Source: Halicephalobus mephisto
Taxonomy: Eukaryota; Nematoda; Chromadorea; Rhabditida; Panagrolaimidae
DNA length: 64,000 nucleotides
Direction: 5' to 3'
NCBI GenBank assembly: GCA_009193035.1
Contig: SWDT01000119.1
Coordinates: forward strand, 40,986 to 104,985
Shown here: positions 11,942 through 22,182 of the stretch, piece after piece
Layout of the letters: each line of letters starts with the position of its first letter
Position numbering within the stretch: position 1 is the stretch's first letter
Made by a program: the position numbers and the translations under genes
Notes under the pieces: generated by a model
What the model saw: only the letters and a program-made list of their open reading frames with translations
What the model was told of the DNA's origin: nothing
Databases searched by the model: none

Positions 11942-12955
11942 TTTCGTTGTTAATTACGGGATAGGATTATGCTGTTGAAAAGCAAATATATATTATAACC
12001 TTCTATGAGAAAGTTCCTCAGTCTAAATTTCAAGATCTTTCCGATTGAAAGTGATCACTAGGGTGTTGTGTTTACATCTTTCTGTAACAGTCTAAAACTG
12101 TATATTCGATGTAAAAATTCTAGAACTCATGACTATATATTTCGAGCTTTCTTCAAGGTCCCGATTGAAACAAGCATAATTCACTATCAGTCAATCAAGT
12201 TCTATTACTAGACAGATGATTCTTAACCTGAACTTCAAAATTGATATATGAACTTTTACTACAAAACATTCACCATTTTGCAACTAAATAAACCTATGAT
12301 AATAATTGGATAAATTGGGTATTTTTCTGTAAAAATGCGTCTAAATGATTATTTGTAAGTACGAAGATGGAGAAAATTGCAAAATATATCGTAATAACTA
12401 AGTAACAACGAGAAGAAGCGAATTTAGTGGTAATTCCAAAAACCAAGAAATCTGTGGTGCTAACACGAAAAAATGAGATATCTCAAGGTTCGCCATTTTG
12501 GGCGAAACGTGACAGACTGTCGTCCCTTCACCATTGAAGAATGACAAAGAACGTGAACTGGCTTCTACCTCGATAGTCCCTGGAGTTACGGTAAGAATGC
12601 GCTTGCTAGTCGATGAAGCTGCTTGGTTCAAATTGAGTTTTGGTTATTCTTGTTTTTGGATTATTCTTGCTGAGGCCGGTGAGTCCAAGATAACATGAAG
12701 ATTAATATACCCAGGAGAATAATTATTTTCAATATCTGGCTGTCCATAGTAAAAGAAAAAATATTAAACGTTCAATCTTATCCAATCCATTCTTTTACTG
12801 ATATAGCAAGATAGTTACTGAAAAAAACAATTTTTCATTTTAATTAGTCACTATCAGGACCAGTGAATCCAAAATAACAAGAAGCTAAAAACTCAACAAT
12901 GTCGTGGAATTTTGTAAAAATAATTTTTTATTCAATTTTGAATAAAAAACAAAAA
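11942..12955. other. Convergent spacer between CHK gene and chemoreceptor 1
   Basis: No coding sequence recognised. At about 12455-12530 there is a third copy of the dispersed repeat with the TTCGCCATTTTGGGCGAA hairpin, in the same orientation as the one near 9295, with weak similarity extending to about 12610. AATAAA-like motifs occur near 12285 and 12945. Confidence 0.45.
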
Positions 12956-14062
12956 TTATTTCCAGGAATCCTTGAGGGTAGCGAAGTATTCCTCGATTGT
13001 CTGTTTTCCTTGTACTGTATTGCCTAAGGCCGTTTCGATAACGATTTCATTCATAGATATTTTAGGATTAAGTGTAGTTTTGCAACATCGGGAATGAAAA
13101 ACCGAACTTCGGCTTGTCCAGTAAATTGAAAGAAAAATAATGAATAAATTATATATCTAAAAATTTACTTTTAAAATTTTCGAAGCTTTTTAAAATTTTA
13201 CAAAAGATTCTGAAATTTTTGAAAAAATTTTTTCAGAATCTTTCAGAATTTAATGAAAATTTTTAAACTTTTAAATTTTGAAAATTTATTTCAGACGATT
13301 TCGCAAAAATAAATATTTTTAATTTTTTAGTTTAATTGAACTTACAGAATGGTAAATTGGATACGTATAAAGATATCCGGATATCTTCATTGTGCCGGTA
13401 ATGACGATCGAAGCTGAACTGAAGAATATATCCAGAAACACGTGAGGAAACAAAAGTTTCAAAATTTTTACATTTTCTGTGATTTGGTACCTTTGGCTAA
13501 GTTCGCTTCCGATACTGGATCTCTTCATTCTTATGTATAAATTAATTTTTGCAAGTACCGCAACTGCTACGACGTTCATCAAAGTAAAAAAAGATAAATA
13601 AGCATAAGCGAAGTAAACCGAAATCCCCAGATTAATGTTGATAATACGTATAGCGATTCCGATGACGAAATCCGCAATCACGTATCCAGGAAGAAAAAAT
13701 TTAAATTTCCTTGATTTCTCGTAATTGACAGAGTATACTGTAGCCATGATTCTTTCGATTATCATCATCGTGGTCGTTATCCGTATCATTACGTGGATCA
13801 TCGAAAAAATATTTTTAAAATATTCAAAATATTCCAAATCCGAAGTCTGATGTTCGTAGATTACTGTAATAGTGTTGTTAACAGCACATAATAAGGATGT
13901 TCCAAATACCATGATTCCTAGAAGACCTGTTAGAAATCTGAAATTAAAATGGGCTTTTCTGACAGCTTTGTTCATGAAATAAATTCCGACAGGAGAAACA
14001 ACCGTTCCGAGACACGATATCCCGATGCAGATTTTGTAGAGAAATTTTTCTTCTTCATCCAT
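12956..14062 (-). CDS. Seven-transmembrane chemoreceptor, Sra/Sre superfamily (receptor 1)
   Basis: Nematode chemosensory GPCR expected in ciliated sensory neurons; ligand unknown. Two exons, 14062-13346 and 13156-12956, join in phase 0 for 305 residues. Hydrophobic segments alternate with loops as in a 7TM protein. Family-type motifs are ERIMATVYSVNYEKS at the end of TM3 and LSQRYQITENVKILKLL before TM6. The C-terminal exon starts IYNLFIIF (TM7) and ends QTIEEYFATLKDSWK. That exon was recognised by its match to the C-terminal exon of receptor 2 (EALYWGSRK-like and GKVTKGTQTAEEHFSFLK segments). The ATG chosen gives MDEEEKFLY, parallel to MDDLEKVLF in receptor 2. Exact subfamily (Sra, Srab, Sre) is not settled. 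No disruptions seen. Confidence 0.85.
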
Positions 14063-14349
14063 TTTCAATAATTGGAATTTCCACAATTCTTTATTTAAAA
14101 CGTTTTTTCACTAGGGAATCATAAAGTTAAAAAAACGGAAATGGGCGTTATGTAATTTTCTAAAATCCAATTTCTGAAAGTTAAAAATTATAGACCTTTG
14201 AAATTTTAGTTTTTGCTCGTAGTTATCTCGTAATTTTACACAATTTCGAAATTAAGGTTTTAGAAATATACATCGTTTGAGTGGATTGGGAGTTAAGTAA
14301 AGTATACAATTCTCGGACATTAAGCATGGATCAACTATTGTGCATTTAA

Positions 14350-14610
14350 TATTGTCATGTTAGGTACTTATGAGTTATACGCACGCAGGTCTTGGAACGA
14401 AAAGTTTTAGTGCATTTAACACATTTTTAGATGAAGTAACAATTTCAAATAAAAATACAAATGATATAGTAAGATATAGTTAAGTTAGATTTAAGTTTCT
14501 TGGGCTGGATTTAGGCTTGGATTTAAGCTTAGGTTAAACTAGATTAGGATACGTGCGTATAATCCATAAGTGCCTCATATTGTTACCTTGCTTCGAAAAC
14601 GGTTCGATAA
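14350..14610. mobile_element. MITE-like element with inverted ends
   Basis: Left arm GGTACTTATGAGTTATACGCACG (14364 onward) is mirrored by CGTGCGTATAATCCATAAGTGCC ending near 14574. The right margin continues to ACGGTTCGATAAAGTG, which resembles the terminus of the foldback element at about 42105-42460. No coding capacity. Confidence 0.5.
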
Positions 14611-15144
14611 AGTGACAGAACTCTGTCTACGTTGATAGTTAATAGCTACATACTAAAGTATTTATAAATACTAAAAAAATAAAAATAACACTATAAGATT
14701 CTGAACAAAAAATGAAATTTTTCTACGAAATGGTCCTGGCACGAATTTTCGAAACCTGCTGAAAATTAAAATGGTCTAAAATTTTGATCCTTTGGTAATT
14801 ATTCCGTAATTAGTGTTTCGAAACTATAGTTTATTTAAATCTAGAAGTTCTCAGATTGGATTTGCCTGAGCTATATAACTTTCGCCTATACTCAAAAGGT
14901 AATAGTCATATATGAAATTACTCATATATATTTAGGAAACCATGACGAACATCGTTAATCATCTTTTAAGAATAGAAATATATTTTCTCACGAAATGATC
15001 TTGAAACGAACTTTCATAAATTTCTAAAATCTAAGTAATTTATAGTTTTATTTTTGTTGACGATTATTTCGCAATGAACTTTTGGGAATTATTTTCTGTC
15101 TAAACAGAAATAGAGCTTTCTATATCGGGAATACATGGAATACA

Positions 15145-15308
15145 CATATACAAAAGAAGGCGTAACTTTTGGTCGCATAACAATTGCGAAATGTAACATA
15201 ATTGCCACATTTTTCATGAATATTTGGCATTTCTGACGAAAATTGTAACGTAATAGTGACGATTTCCATTTGTTATTGAGGTAAAAGTTACGCTTCTTTT
15301 TGTGTGAC
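15145..15308. mobile_element. MITE family A copy
   Basis: One of at least nine copies in the window. Ends are ..AAAAGAAGGCGTAACTTTTGG and GTAAAAGTTACGCTTCTTTTTGTGT, near-perfect inverted ends, with internal GACGAAAATTGTAACGTAATAG. Length about 165 bases; no coding capacity. The longest frame inside (73 codons, minus) is a by-product of the palindrome. Confidence 0.7.
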
Positions 15309-16500
15309 ACTCATGTTTATCCTCAAAAGCTAATTGCTGTAAATTAAGTTCCTCATGGATATTTAGAAAGGTGTAACTGCTATCAATAATTCTTATATCG
15401 GTGTATTAATTGGCTTTTGCGTAGGAAAGCCAGGGCGGAGGGTCTCAAAGGAAAACACCCTACGTGCTGAATAATAGGTACTGTATACACGATAAACCGG
15501 ATGCTGACTAATCAATTGATATATACGGTTGTTATTATGTTTAATATTGTTGTTGTTTAGGTAAATAAGAAACTCATATTCCTCATATCTTCACAATCAC
15601 ACTAGTCCACTGAGATCTAACGATACTAATACTACAAAAATGAAAATAGATTTTCAAAAATTTGTCAGAAACCAAAGTAACCTACAGTTGTGGTCTTTTG
15701 ACAGTTATTCTGTAATCACTTTTACGAAATTACATCTTATATAAGTAAAGTTAAAAGTTCTCAGATCTGGATTACGTAGTATACTGACACAGGACGTGAG
15801 CTAGCTTTTCTTACAGTACTCTCTAAAGTTAAGATAGCAGGACACTCGTTGTATGAAACTGGCTGCTTCAAAGAATTATTGTTATTGTTGTGCTTGGATT
15901 GTTCTTTTTGATTTTATATATCTTTAAAAATAAAGACGTTGAAGAAGTAAATTCTCACAAGCCCGGCCTATACCACATATACATGATCTTTTATCTGCTT
16001 CTAACGGTTAAAAGTCATATATGAAGTTCCGCGTGGATATTCAGAAAGGTATAATTAACACCACATTGATGGCCGATGACGAACTGGTTGTACTACGAAG
16101 AAATTAGCTGAAGCCAGGGACGCTATAATTTAACGAACATTGATCTGTTCTCGTATAAGAAAGAAAATAAGTGTAAGGGTTAGTTGATGAGTAAGAGGAT
16201 GAACCACGATTTGAGCAATATAATGATGCACTTTGTCAGTTAACGACATACAGGATAAACAAATAATTAAGAACGACATTGATGTCTCAGGTAACTTGAG
16301 GTTTTCATACTCTTGTTTGAGGATATAGAGTGGAGTAACGCAGACTGAGATACCGTATACTATAGGAACTAACTGGCCCTAACAATAGACAAACAACTTC
16401 TGAATTTTATCAAATCCAAAAACGAGAAATTTATTTCGAAATTAAAATATTATTACCGTAATTGCTTCTAGAAAAGATTAATTAAAAGGGTTTAGGGTAG

Positions 16501-19500
16501 TTATTTCGACCACATGAGCTTGAGAAAACTAAAGTGTTCTTCTGCTGTTTGTGTCCCTTTCGTCACTTTCCCTAAAGTCATCACAATTACGGGATCGGTT
16601 TCCGACGAAGGAAAGTTGTGTTTTGTAGGAAATTCCATGTAGTGAAATACTGGTCGAATTTTTTCCTTCCGAGATCCCCAGTAAAGAGCCACAGTAATTA
16701 TGTAACAGTTACATATCTGAAAAGTCGTTTTAGGATCAATAATTAACTATTTTATAAAAAATCATCCGTGGCAGAGGTAATTTTAGAAATTTTTGGATCA
16801 ATAAACTTTGATTTTTTACAACTTGATAGTAACTGTATTCAAAAAATATAAATTAAGTGATTTATGCAAAAAAAGTAAAAATGTAAAAGTCGGTCCTGCG
16901 ACGAATAATTTATTTTTCATTTTTAATTTCAATGATTTTTGAAATTGAAAATATTTAAATTTGAATTTGTAGAATAAATTATGTATTTTTTGTCGAAAGT
17001 AAAAGTTCCAACATGTTTTTAGAGAATAAATATAAAAACTATTAAATAACGGAATCTTGGTCCCGAAACTAATGATACTTGATTTTTTTTTATAATTTTA
17101 ATGATTTTTGAAGTTAAAAATATTTAAATTTGTGTTTATAAAATAAATCCAACATCAGTTATGTTGGGACTAAAGGTGAAAATTTGTCCTTAGAGAATAA
17201 AGGTACGTAAACAACTAAGTAATGATGTATTGGTCCCACAGCGAGTACTTTACAATTATGATTTTTTAAAATAAAAATAATGAAATTTGTATTTATAGAA
17301 TGAAGTAGATACTGTTCGTGTCGGGACCAAAAATTAAAATGGTTTTTATGTGATATAAAAAGTTGAAATAAAACCATAGTCAAGGGAAATGACCCTTTGG
17401 AGCAAGGTATGGCTGATTTTGTAGCTTATTAGATAGACATTGAGGACTTTTATTTAGTTTCTGCTGAATGCTTTTATAAAAAAAAAAAATAAGATAAATT
17501 TTTGAAATTTTATATATCAAAATCCGAAAAAACCAAAAATATTCCCTCATCTTTCCGTCAAAGTTTGACGACGTTCGTTTTCTATTTTAATTTATATTAT
17601 TTTAATAATTCTTCTTCGTAATTGAGTGTATTTTTCTCGTTAATTATAGCTGTTTAATTATTTTTTCGAAAAAACGATTACAAACGTGAAAAAAACGCAA
17701 TCCTAAATTTAGCTTTCCCAAATTATCTCGCTTCGGATGACTGCTCAGCAGAAACGGAATATATATTTGGAATCTGCATTTCAAGCGTTACAAAATGATA
17801 TATAACTCATCTCAAAAGACCACTCCGGGTAAGTGAACTTTCCTTGTTAAGAGACCAACAACGGCCGATTTTTTTTTGTTATAAAATTAATGGTTTTTGA
17901 ATTTAAATCAGTTCAACTTGTAATTCTAGAGTAAATCAAACAGAATTCGAGTTAGGATCAAGAATCGAAACATACTCTTAAGGAGCGGAAGTAGATTACT
18001 AAATGATAATACTTTTAATCCTGACACGAATGACATTTGACTAATTTTTTGATTATAACCTTAGTATTTCTATAAACGACAGAAACCCGAGTTTGTAATT
18101 ATAGAGCAAATCAAACAACAGTCAAATTAAAATCCAAATTTGCAACATAATCTGAGAGAATACACAAAAAGTGGATGTATGGTATAAATGTATCGGATAC
18201 ATTATATTCAATATATTAATAAATTAAATTGATATCAGTGTATTATATATAATGTATTGATACATTAAAATAATTATGATGCATCGAATAGATTATATTC
18301 AATATATTAATAAATTAAATTGACATCGATATATTATATATATATTTGATACATTAGAACCATTTTAATATACCCTTTTTTGCATATATGATGGGTTATC
18401 AAATGACGAAATCCAGATCCTATAGTGAATGATGCAATATTCATGTTTCAATTATGAACTTGTTTCCAGAGCTGTCGAGTTTTCGAAATCTTCGAACTGG
18501 ACTAGTTAAGTTCAAGTTCAAACCTTTCGATTTTCGAACTCGAATTAATTCGAAATTGAGTCGAAAGTTCAAAAATCGACAACTACTCATTTCTTTGTTC
18601 ACTATATGATTGGTAACTTTTTACTTTTTTACTTTTATTCCTATGTCGCGCAAAATCAAAAAATTTACAAACAATTTCAAACAATTTTCAATTGTCTGTT
18701 CCTTTGACCCAATTCTCCCATTGGTGGCGTGTGTAGGAGATATGATTGGTAAATAAATCCATAATCATAAAATGAATCATGTGTCATTCATGGTAGGACC
18801 ACTACTAAAACATCCTCAAAAAGTGAATTTAAGAATATTCGTTTTGTAACGAATAATAATTGATTAATTTCTCGATTATTGTTTCATTGTTGAAAAGATA
18901 TATGACAGTTGTTTCCTTAGGGCATTTACTTCCTTCGATTCGTACTGATTTTGAAGTTTTTTTCACATAAGTCACAATTGCCATTTTAGACTAATTCAGT
19001 TACTAAAACTATTGATGTAAAAACGAAAAAATTACATCAATTTTACGAAATCGGGATTCGAATGTCTCAAAGAAACGACAGTCGTACACGCAAAAAAACT
19101 AACTTTTACTTCAATAACAAATGTAAATCGTCACTATTAAGTTACAATTTCCGTCACAAAGGCAAAATAGTCATGAAAAATGTAACAATTGTGTCATATT
19201 TTTGTTATGAAGGCAAAAGTTATGCTTTTTGTGTAAACTTAATGTAACTACACATTCAATCTAATATATCCGATATATCAAAGCCGTTTCAATGTATAGA
19301 TAATCATATACAATCCACCAATATTAACACAAAAAAACTAACTTTTGCTTCAATAATAAAAGGAAATCGTCACTATTAAGTTACAATTTCCGTCACAAAG
19401 GCAAAATATTCATGAAAATGTAACAATTGTGTCATATTTTTGTTTAATTTCGCAATTGTTACAGAGCCAAAAGTTACGCTTTTTGTGTGTAGAATCTTGT

Positions 19501-20451
19501 TAAATATTTTTAAATACGAAATACCACAAACCAGGAAATAAACTGGAAAAATCAACGTGAACGAGTACTGTTTGACTACTGCAGGAAGGGCTGTTCCGAG
19601 GATCCCAGAAATCACTTCTATGAGGATCTGAGGTCGAAGAAGTTTCAAAACACGAAGATTCTCCACTGCCTGAAATTTGAAAGACAAATTTGTTTCGATA
19701 TTCTTCAAGTTTCGGAATCTGTTGTTTATGCTCAATAAGATTCGGCATCCCTGAAAATTACTGTAATTAAATAAAACCCAATGACGAAACTGACAATGAC
19801 GTTGAAGGCGTTCTGACTAATCAAGAAGACGTAATTGACCCAAACAGGATACATTCCTGAAAATACAGAATTATGTAGTATTTTCAAAATTCGTCATACT
19901 GTAATTTTCTAAGAACTTTCAGAATTTAATAAAAAATTTTTTTAATTCCGAAAATTCGTACTGGGATAATTTCGAAATATTTCTTTGTTTTTGTGCTGAA
20001 ACGATTACTCACCGAGGTTGTAGAACAGCCCATTCACTATAGCTAAGAACAACAGGATCGACACCAGGAAAGGGACGATGACAGTGAAATGAGTGGACTT
20101 TTCATACGTCCGAGAGTAAACAGTGGCCAATATCCGCTCTACGCAGATACAGACACAAGTCAGTCTTGTCATGTGAGATGTTACGGAAAGAAGATTCTTA
20201 AAGATAAAGTATACGGTAAGGGACGAAGCAGCGGGGACGGAACCGGCACAGAGGATGATCAACGTCGAAGCTAGATTCGACACAGGCAGAAGACAGAAAG
20301 TAACACCCAGGACTTTGATTAATATCCTCAGATTCAGATGAGTTTTCCTCAGGGATTTCATCAAGAACTTCGCTGCCAGAGGACCGGTGATTAAGGCAGC
20401 TCCAGACATAGCGGCATTTATTAGAAATAAAACTTTCTCCAAGTCGTCCAT
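16501..20451 (-). CDS. Seven-transmembrane chemoreceptor, Sra/Sre superfamily (receptor 2)
   Basis: Paralogue of receptor 1. Four exons: 20451-20013, 19856-19795, 19750-19532 and 16716-16501, all phases consistent, 311 residues against 305 for receptor 1. Motifs match position by position: ERILATVYSRTYEKS, INNRFRNLK, NLSFKFQAVENLRVLKLL, then FPVYFL joined to ICNCYIITVALYWGSRK and the tail TAEEHFSFLKLMWSK. The start ATG directly follows an acceptor-like GATGTTTCAG. The second donor is the unusual GTCAGT, chosen because it gives a loop of the same length as in receptor 1. The last intron spans 2815 bases and holds MITEs and AT satellite, with a MITE ending 40 bases from the donor. If that intron is not spliced, the gene would be broken before TM7. 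Confidence 0.75.
16880..18150. repeat. Diverged minisatellite with GGTCC-GACACGAA cores (in receptor 2 intron)
   Basis: Irregular copies of segments such as CGGTCCTGCGACGAATAAT, TTGGTCCCGAAACTAATGATAC, TTCGTGTCGGGACCA and CCTGACACGAATGAC, separated by AT-rich filler. The same core is abundant in the right-hand arrays of this window. No coding potential. Confidence 0.6.
18180..18370. repeat. AT satellite with TGATACATT / ATATATTAAT units
   Basis: Short tandem-like array of units containing ATTATATTCAATATATTAATAAATTAAATTGATATC and GTATTGATACATT. Related sequence occurs at about 19255-19325, 24610-24700, 26755-26835, 34480-34900 and 36810-37020, where units also carry AGAGCCGTTTCAATGTAT. Confidence 0.6.
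19085..19492. mobile_element. Composite: MITE A - satellite spacer - MITE A
   Basis: Two MITE A copies (about 19085-19235 and 19328-19492) flank a spacer of about 90 bases with ATCCGATATATCAAAGCCG and TTTCAATGTATAG. MITE ends are of the ACACAAAAAGCGTAACTTTTGG type. The same three-part order recurs at about 24445-24867 and, inverted, at 26592-26998, so the unit appears to have moved or duplicated as a whole. This copy lies in the last intron of receptor 2. Confidence 0.7.
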
Positions 20452-21394
20452 CTGAAACATCCGAAATACTTCCTTAAAGCAGGAAAATAAAGCAAAAATT
20501 CAAAGCTTATAAATCCATCGGCATAAAAAGTAAAAGTCAAATCTACAGTTTACTCGTAAAATTTAAGTAAATTTATCGATATAAAAGTAAAATCTGTAGT
20601 TTATTTGCAAAATTTAAATAAATATATCAGTATAAAACTTATAATAAAATCTACAATTTGTAAAATTTAGGTAAATCTATCAACGTAAAAGTAAAATCTA
20701 CAGTTTACTCGTAAAAGTTAGGTAAATATATCTGTATAAAACAAAATAAAATCTAGAGTTTATTTTCAACATTCTGACAGACAAACTTGTCCAGCTATTA
20801 CACACAATTTTTATAATTTAATTTTGATATCGACACAGATTATTTAAAAAATACAAAAAAATTCTTCCAAAAATTATATTTAAATTTTTATTTTTTGATT
20901 TAAAATTGTAAAAAATTCCAAATATTTTAAAAATATAAAAATTAACAAAAATTTTGATTAAAATCTTTTTATTTTTCGATATTTTTGTGTAAAAATGAAA
21001 TTTTAAAAAAGTTCTGAAAATTCGGAAAATATAAAAATTGAAAAAAATTAATTTTTAATTAAATTTAAAAAATTAAAATTTTTTCAAACAAGTTTCGAAT
21101 CGAAAATTGTTTTTTTTTACAATAGCTCAAAAATAATTTAAATCTCATTTTTTATTTTAATTCAAAAATATTAAATGAAAAATTTTTTTATAAAAATTAA
21201 AAAAAACTAAAATTGTATTATTTTTAAAAATTACAAAAATTTATTAAAAAAGCAAATTATATTTGATTAATTATAGCTGATGGTGGATTTAGGAAATTCT
21301 CCAGGGAATATTGTTGGAAATGTTTAGGACTTGAACAAAATAGACCGTAGTTGTTGAAAAATTATTTTCAATACTATTTTAGTTTTTAGATAGT

Positions 21395-21800
21395 ACAGTA
21401 GGCAGTACACGTGACTGTCAATCGCGAGATCTAAATTTAATTTCCAAAAATTTTAAAAAATTATGTTCTATTAATATATTCGAAAAAGAATTTTATTCTA
21501 AACGTAAGAATTCCAGACCGAAAAAAGTTTTTATATTATCACAGTAAAACTTTTCTACGATAATACAGTAGGCAGTACACATGACTGTCAATCGCGAGAT
21601 TTAGGTTTGATTTCCAAAAATTTTAAAAAATTATGTTTTATTAACATATTTGAAAAAGAATTTTATTCTAAACGTAAGAATTCTAGACCGAAAAAAGTTT
21701 TTATATTATCACAGTAAAATTTTTTTACGATAATACAGTAGGCAGTACACGTGACTGTCAATCATGAGATCTAGGTTCGGTTCCCGAGCAGAAAACTTTG
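21395..21800 (+). repeat. tRNA(Asp)-like SINE, three tandem copies
   Basis: A unit of about 170 bases occurs three times, each starting ACAGTAGGCAGTACACGTGACTGTCAATC. The third copy continues GAGATCTAGGTTCGGTTCCCGAG, a good RNA polymerase III B box. CGTGA-CTGTCAA-TCATG/TCGCG folds as a 5-bp anticodon stem with a 7-base loop and GTC (Asp) in the anticodon position. In the first two copies the B box has decayed (TTTAATTTCC, TTTGATTTCC). There is no complete acceptor stem, so this is a tRNA-derived repeat and not a functional tRNA gene. Diverged relatives lie near 42.5 and 49.0 kb. Confidence 0.65.
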
Positions 21801-22103
21801 ACATCAGATCCTACGACAGAACCTGTCTGAAAAAAATGTTTCATTAGCATATTTGAAGACAAACCTTGTCTTGTGCAAGTACATGCTCGTACGGCGGAAA
21901 ATTTCTTCGACATTTTATATTTCCCACCATTAATTGTTATGTTTGTGCAGTTGCCTTAGGGGATGTAATTACTATGTAAAAACTGTAAGATTGGATTTTT
22001 AAAATCATAAAAATAAACATTCAAAAAAATGAATCAACATTTTGCACAATTTTGATAACAGTCCAAATTCAAAGATAAATTTTCCATGAGTCATTCTGTA
22101 CAC

Positions 22104-22131
22104 CTGATAAATCGTCGAAAATCATATAAAA
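22104..22131 (+). promoter_or_regulatory. GATA-type site and TATA box of gene A
   Basis: CTGATAA at 22104-22110 matches the GATA-factor site used by intestinal genes in nematodes, and TATAAAA at 22125-22131 is a TATA box about 55 bases before the ATG at 22183. Gene B has the same pair. Functional relevance is inferred. Confidence 0.45.
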
Positions 22132-22182
22132 ACTAAAATTTGGAAGTCTTAATTTTCGTCGGTGATTCAGCTAACTTTAAAA

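Larger units (their letters stand above)
14063..16500. other. Spacer between the two chemoreceptors, rich in small elements
   Basis: No gene recognised. It contains a MITE-like inverted-repeat element at about 14350-14610, a copy of the AACTTTTG-type MITE at about 15145-15308, and a dispersed repeat at about 15390-15630 that recurs near 47.1-47.5 kb. A related leader of that repeat (TCCGCGTGGATATTCAGAAAGG) also appears near 16025. Confidence 0.5.
20452..22182. other. Spacer upstream of the GPI-type gene A
   Basis: No gene recognised. From 20540 to 20770 a unit of about 52 bases (AAAATCTACAGTTTACTCGTAAAATTTA-type) is repeated about four to five times. 20860-21260 is AT-rich filler. A tRNA-derived tandem repeat occupies about 21395-21800. 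Promoter elements for gene A lie at 22104-22131. Confidence 0.5.

Noticed and set aside
14505..14515. Telomeric TTAGGC repeat
   Set aside because: Only an isolated single occurrence; no tandem telomeric array anywhere in the window.
21735..21800. Functional tRNA(Asp) gene
   Set aside because: No pairing acceptor stem and a reduced D-arm; the copies decay in tandem, as expected for a SINE.
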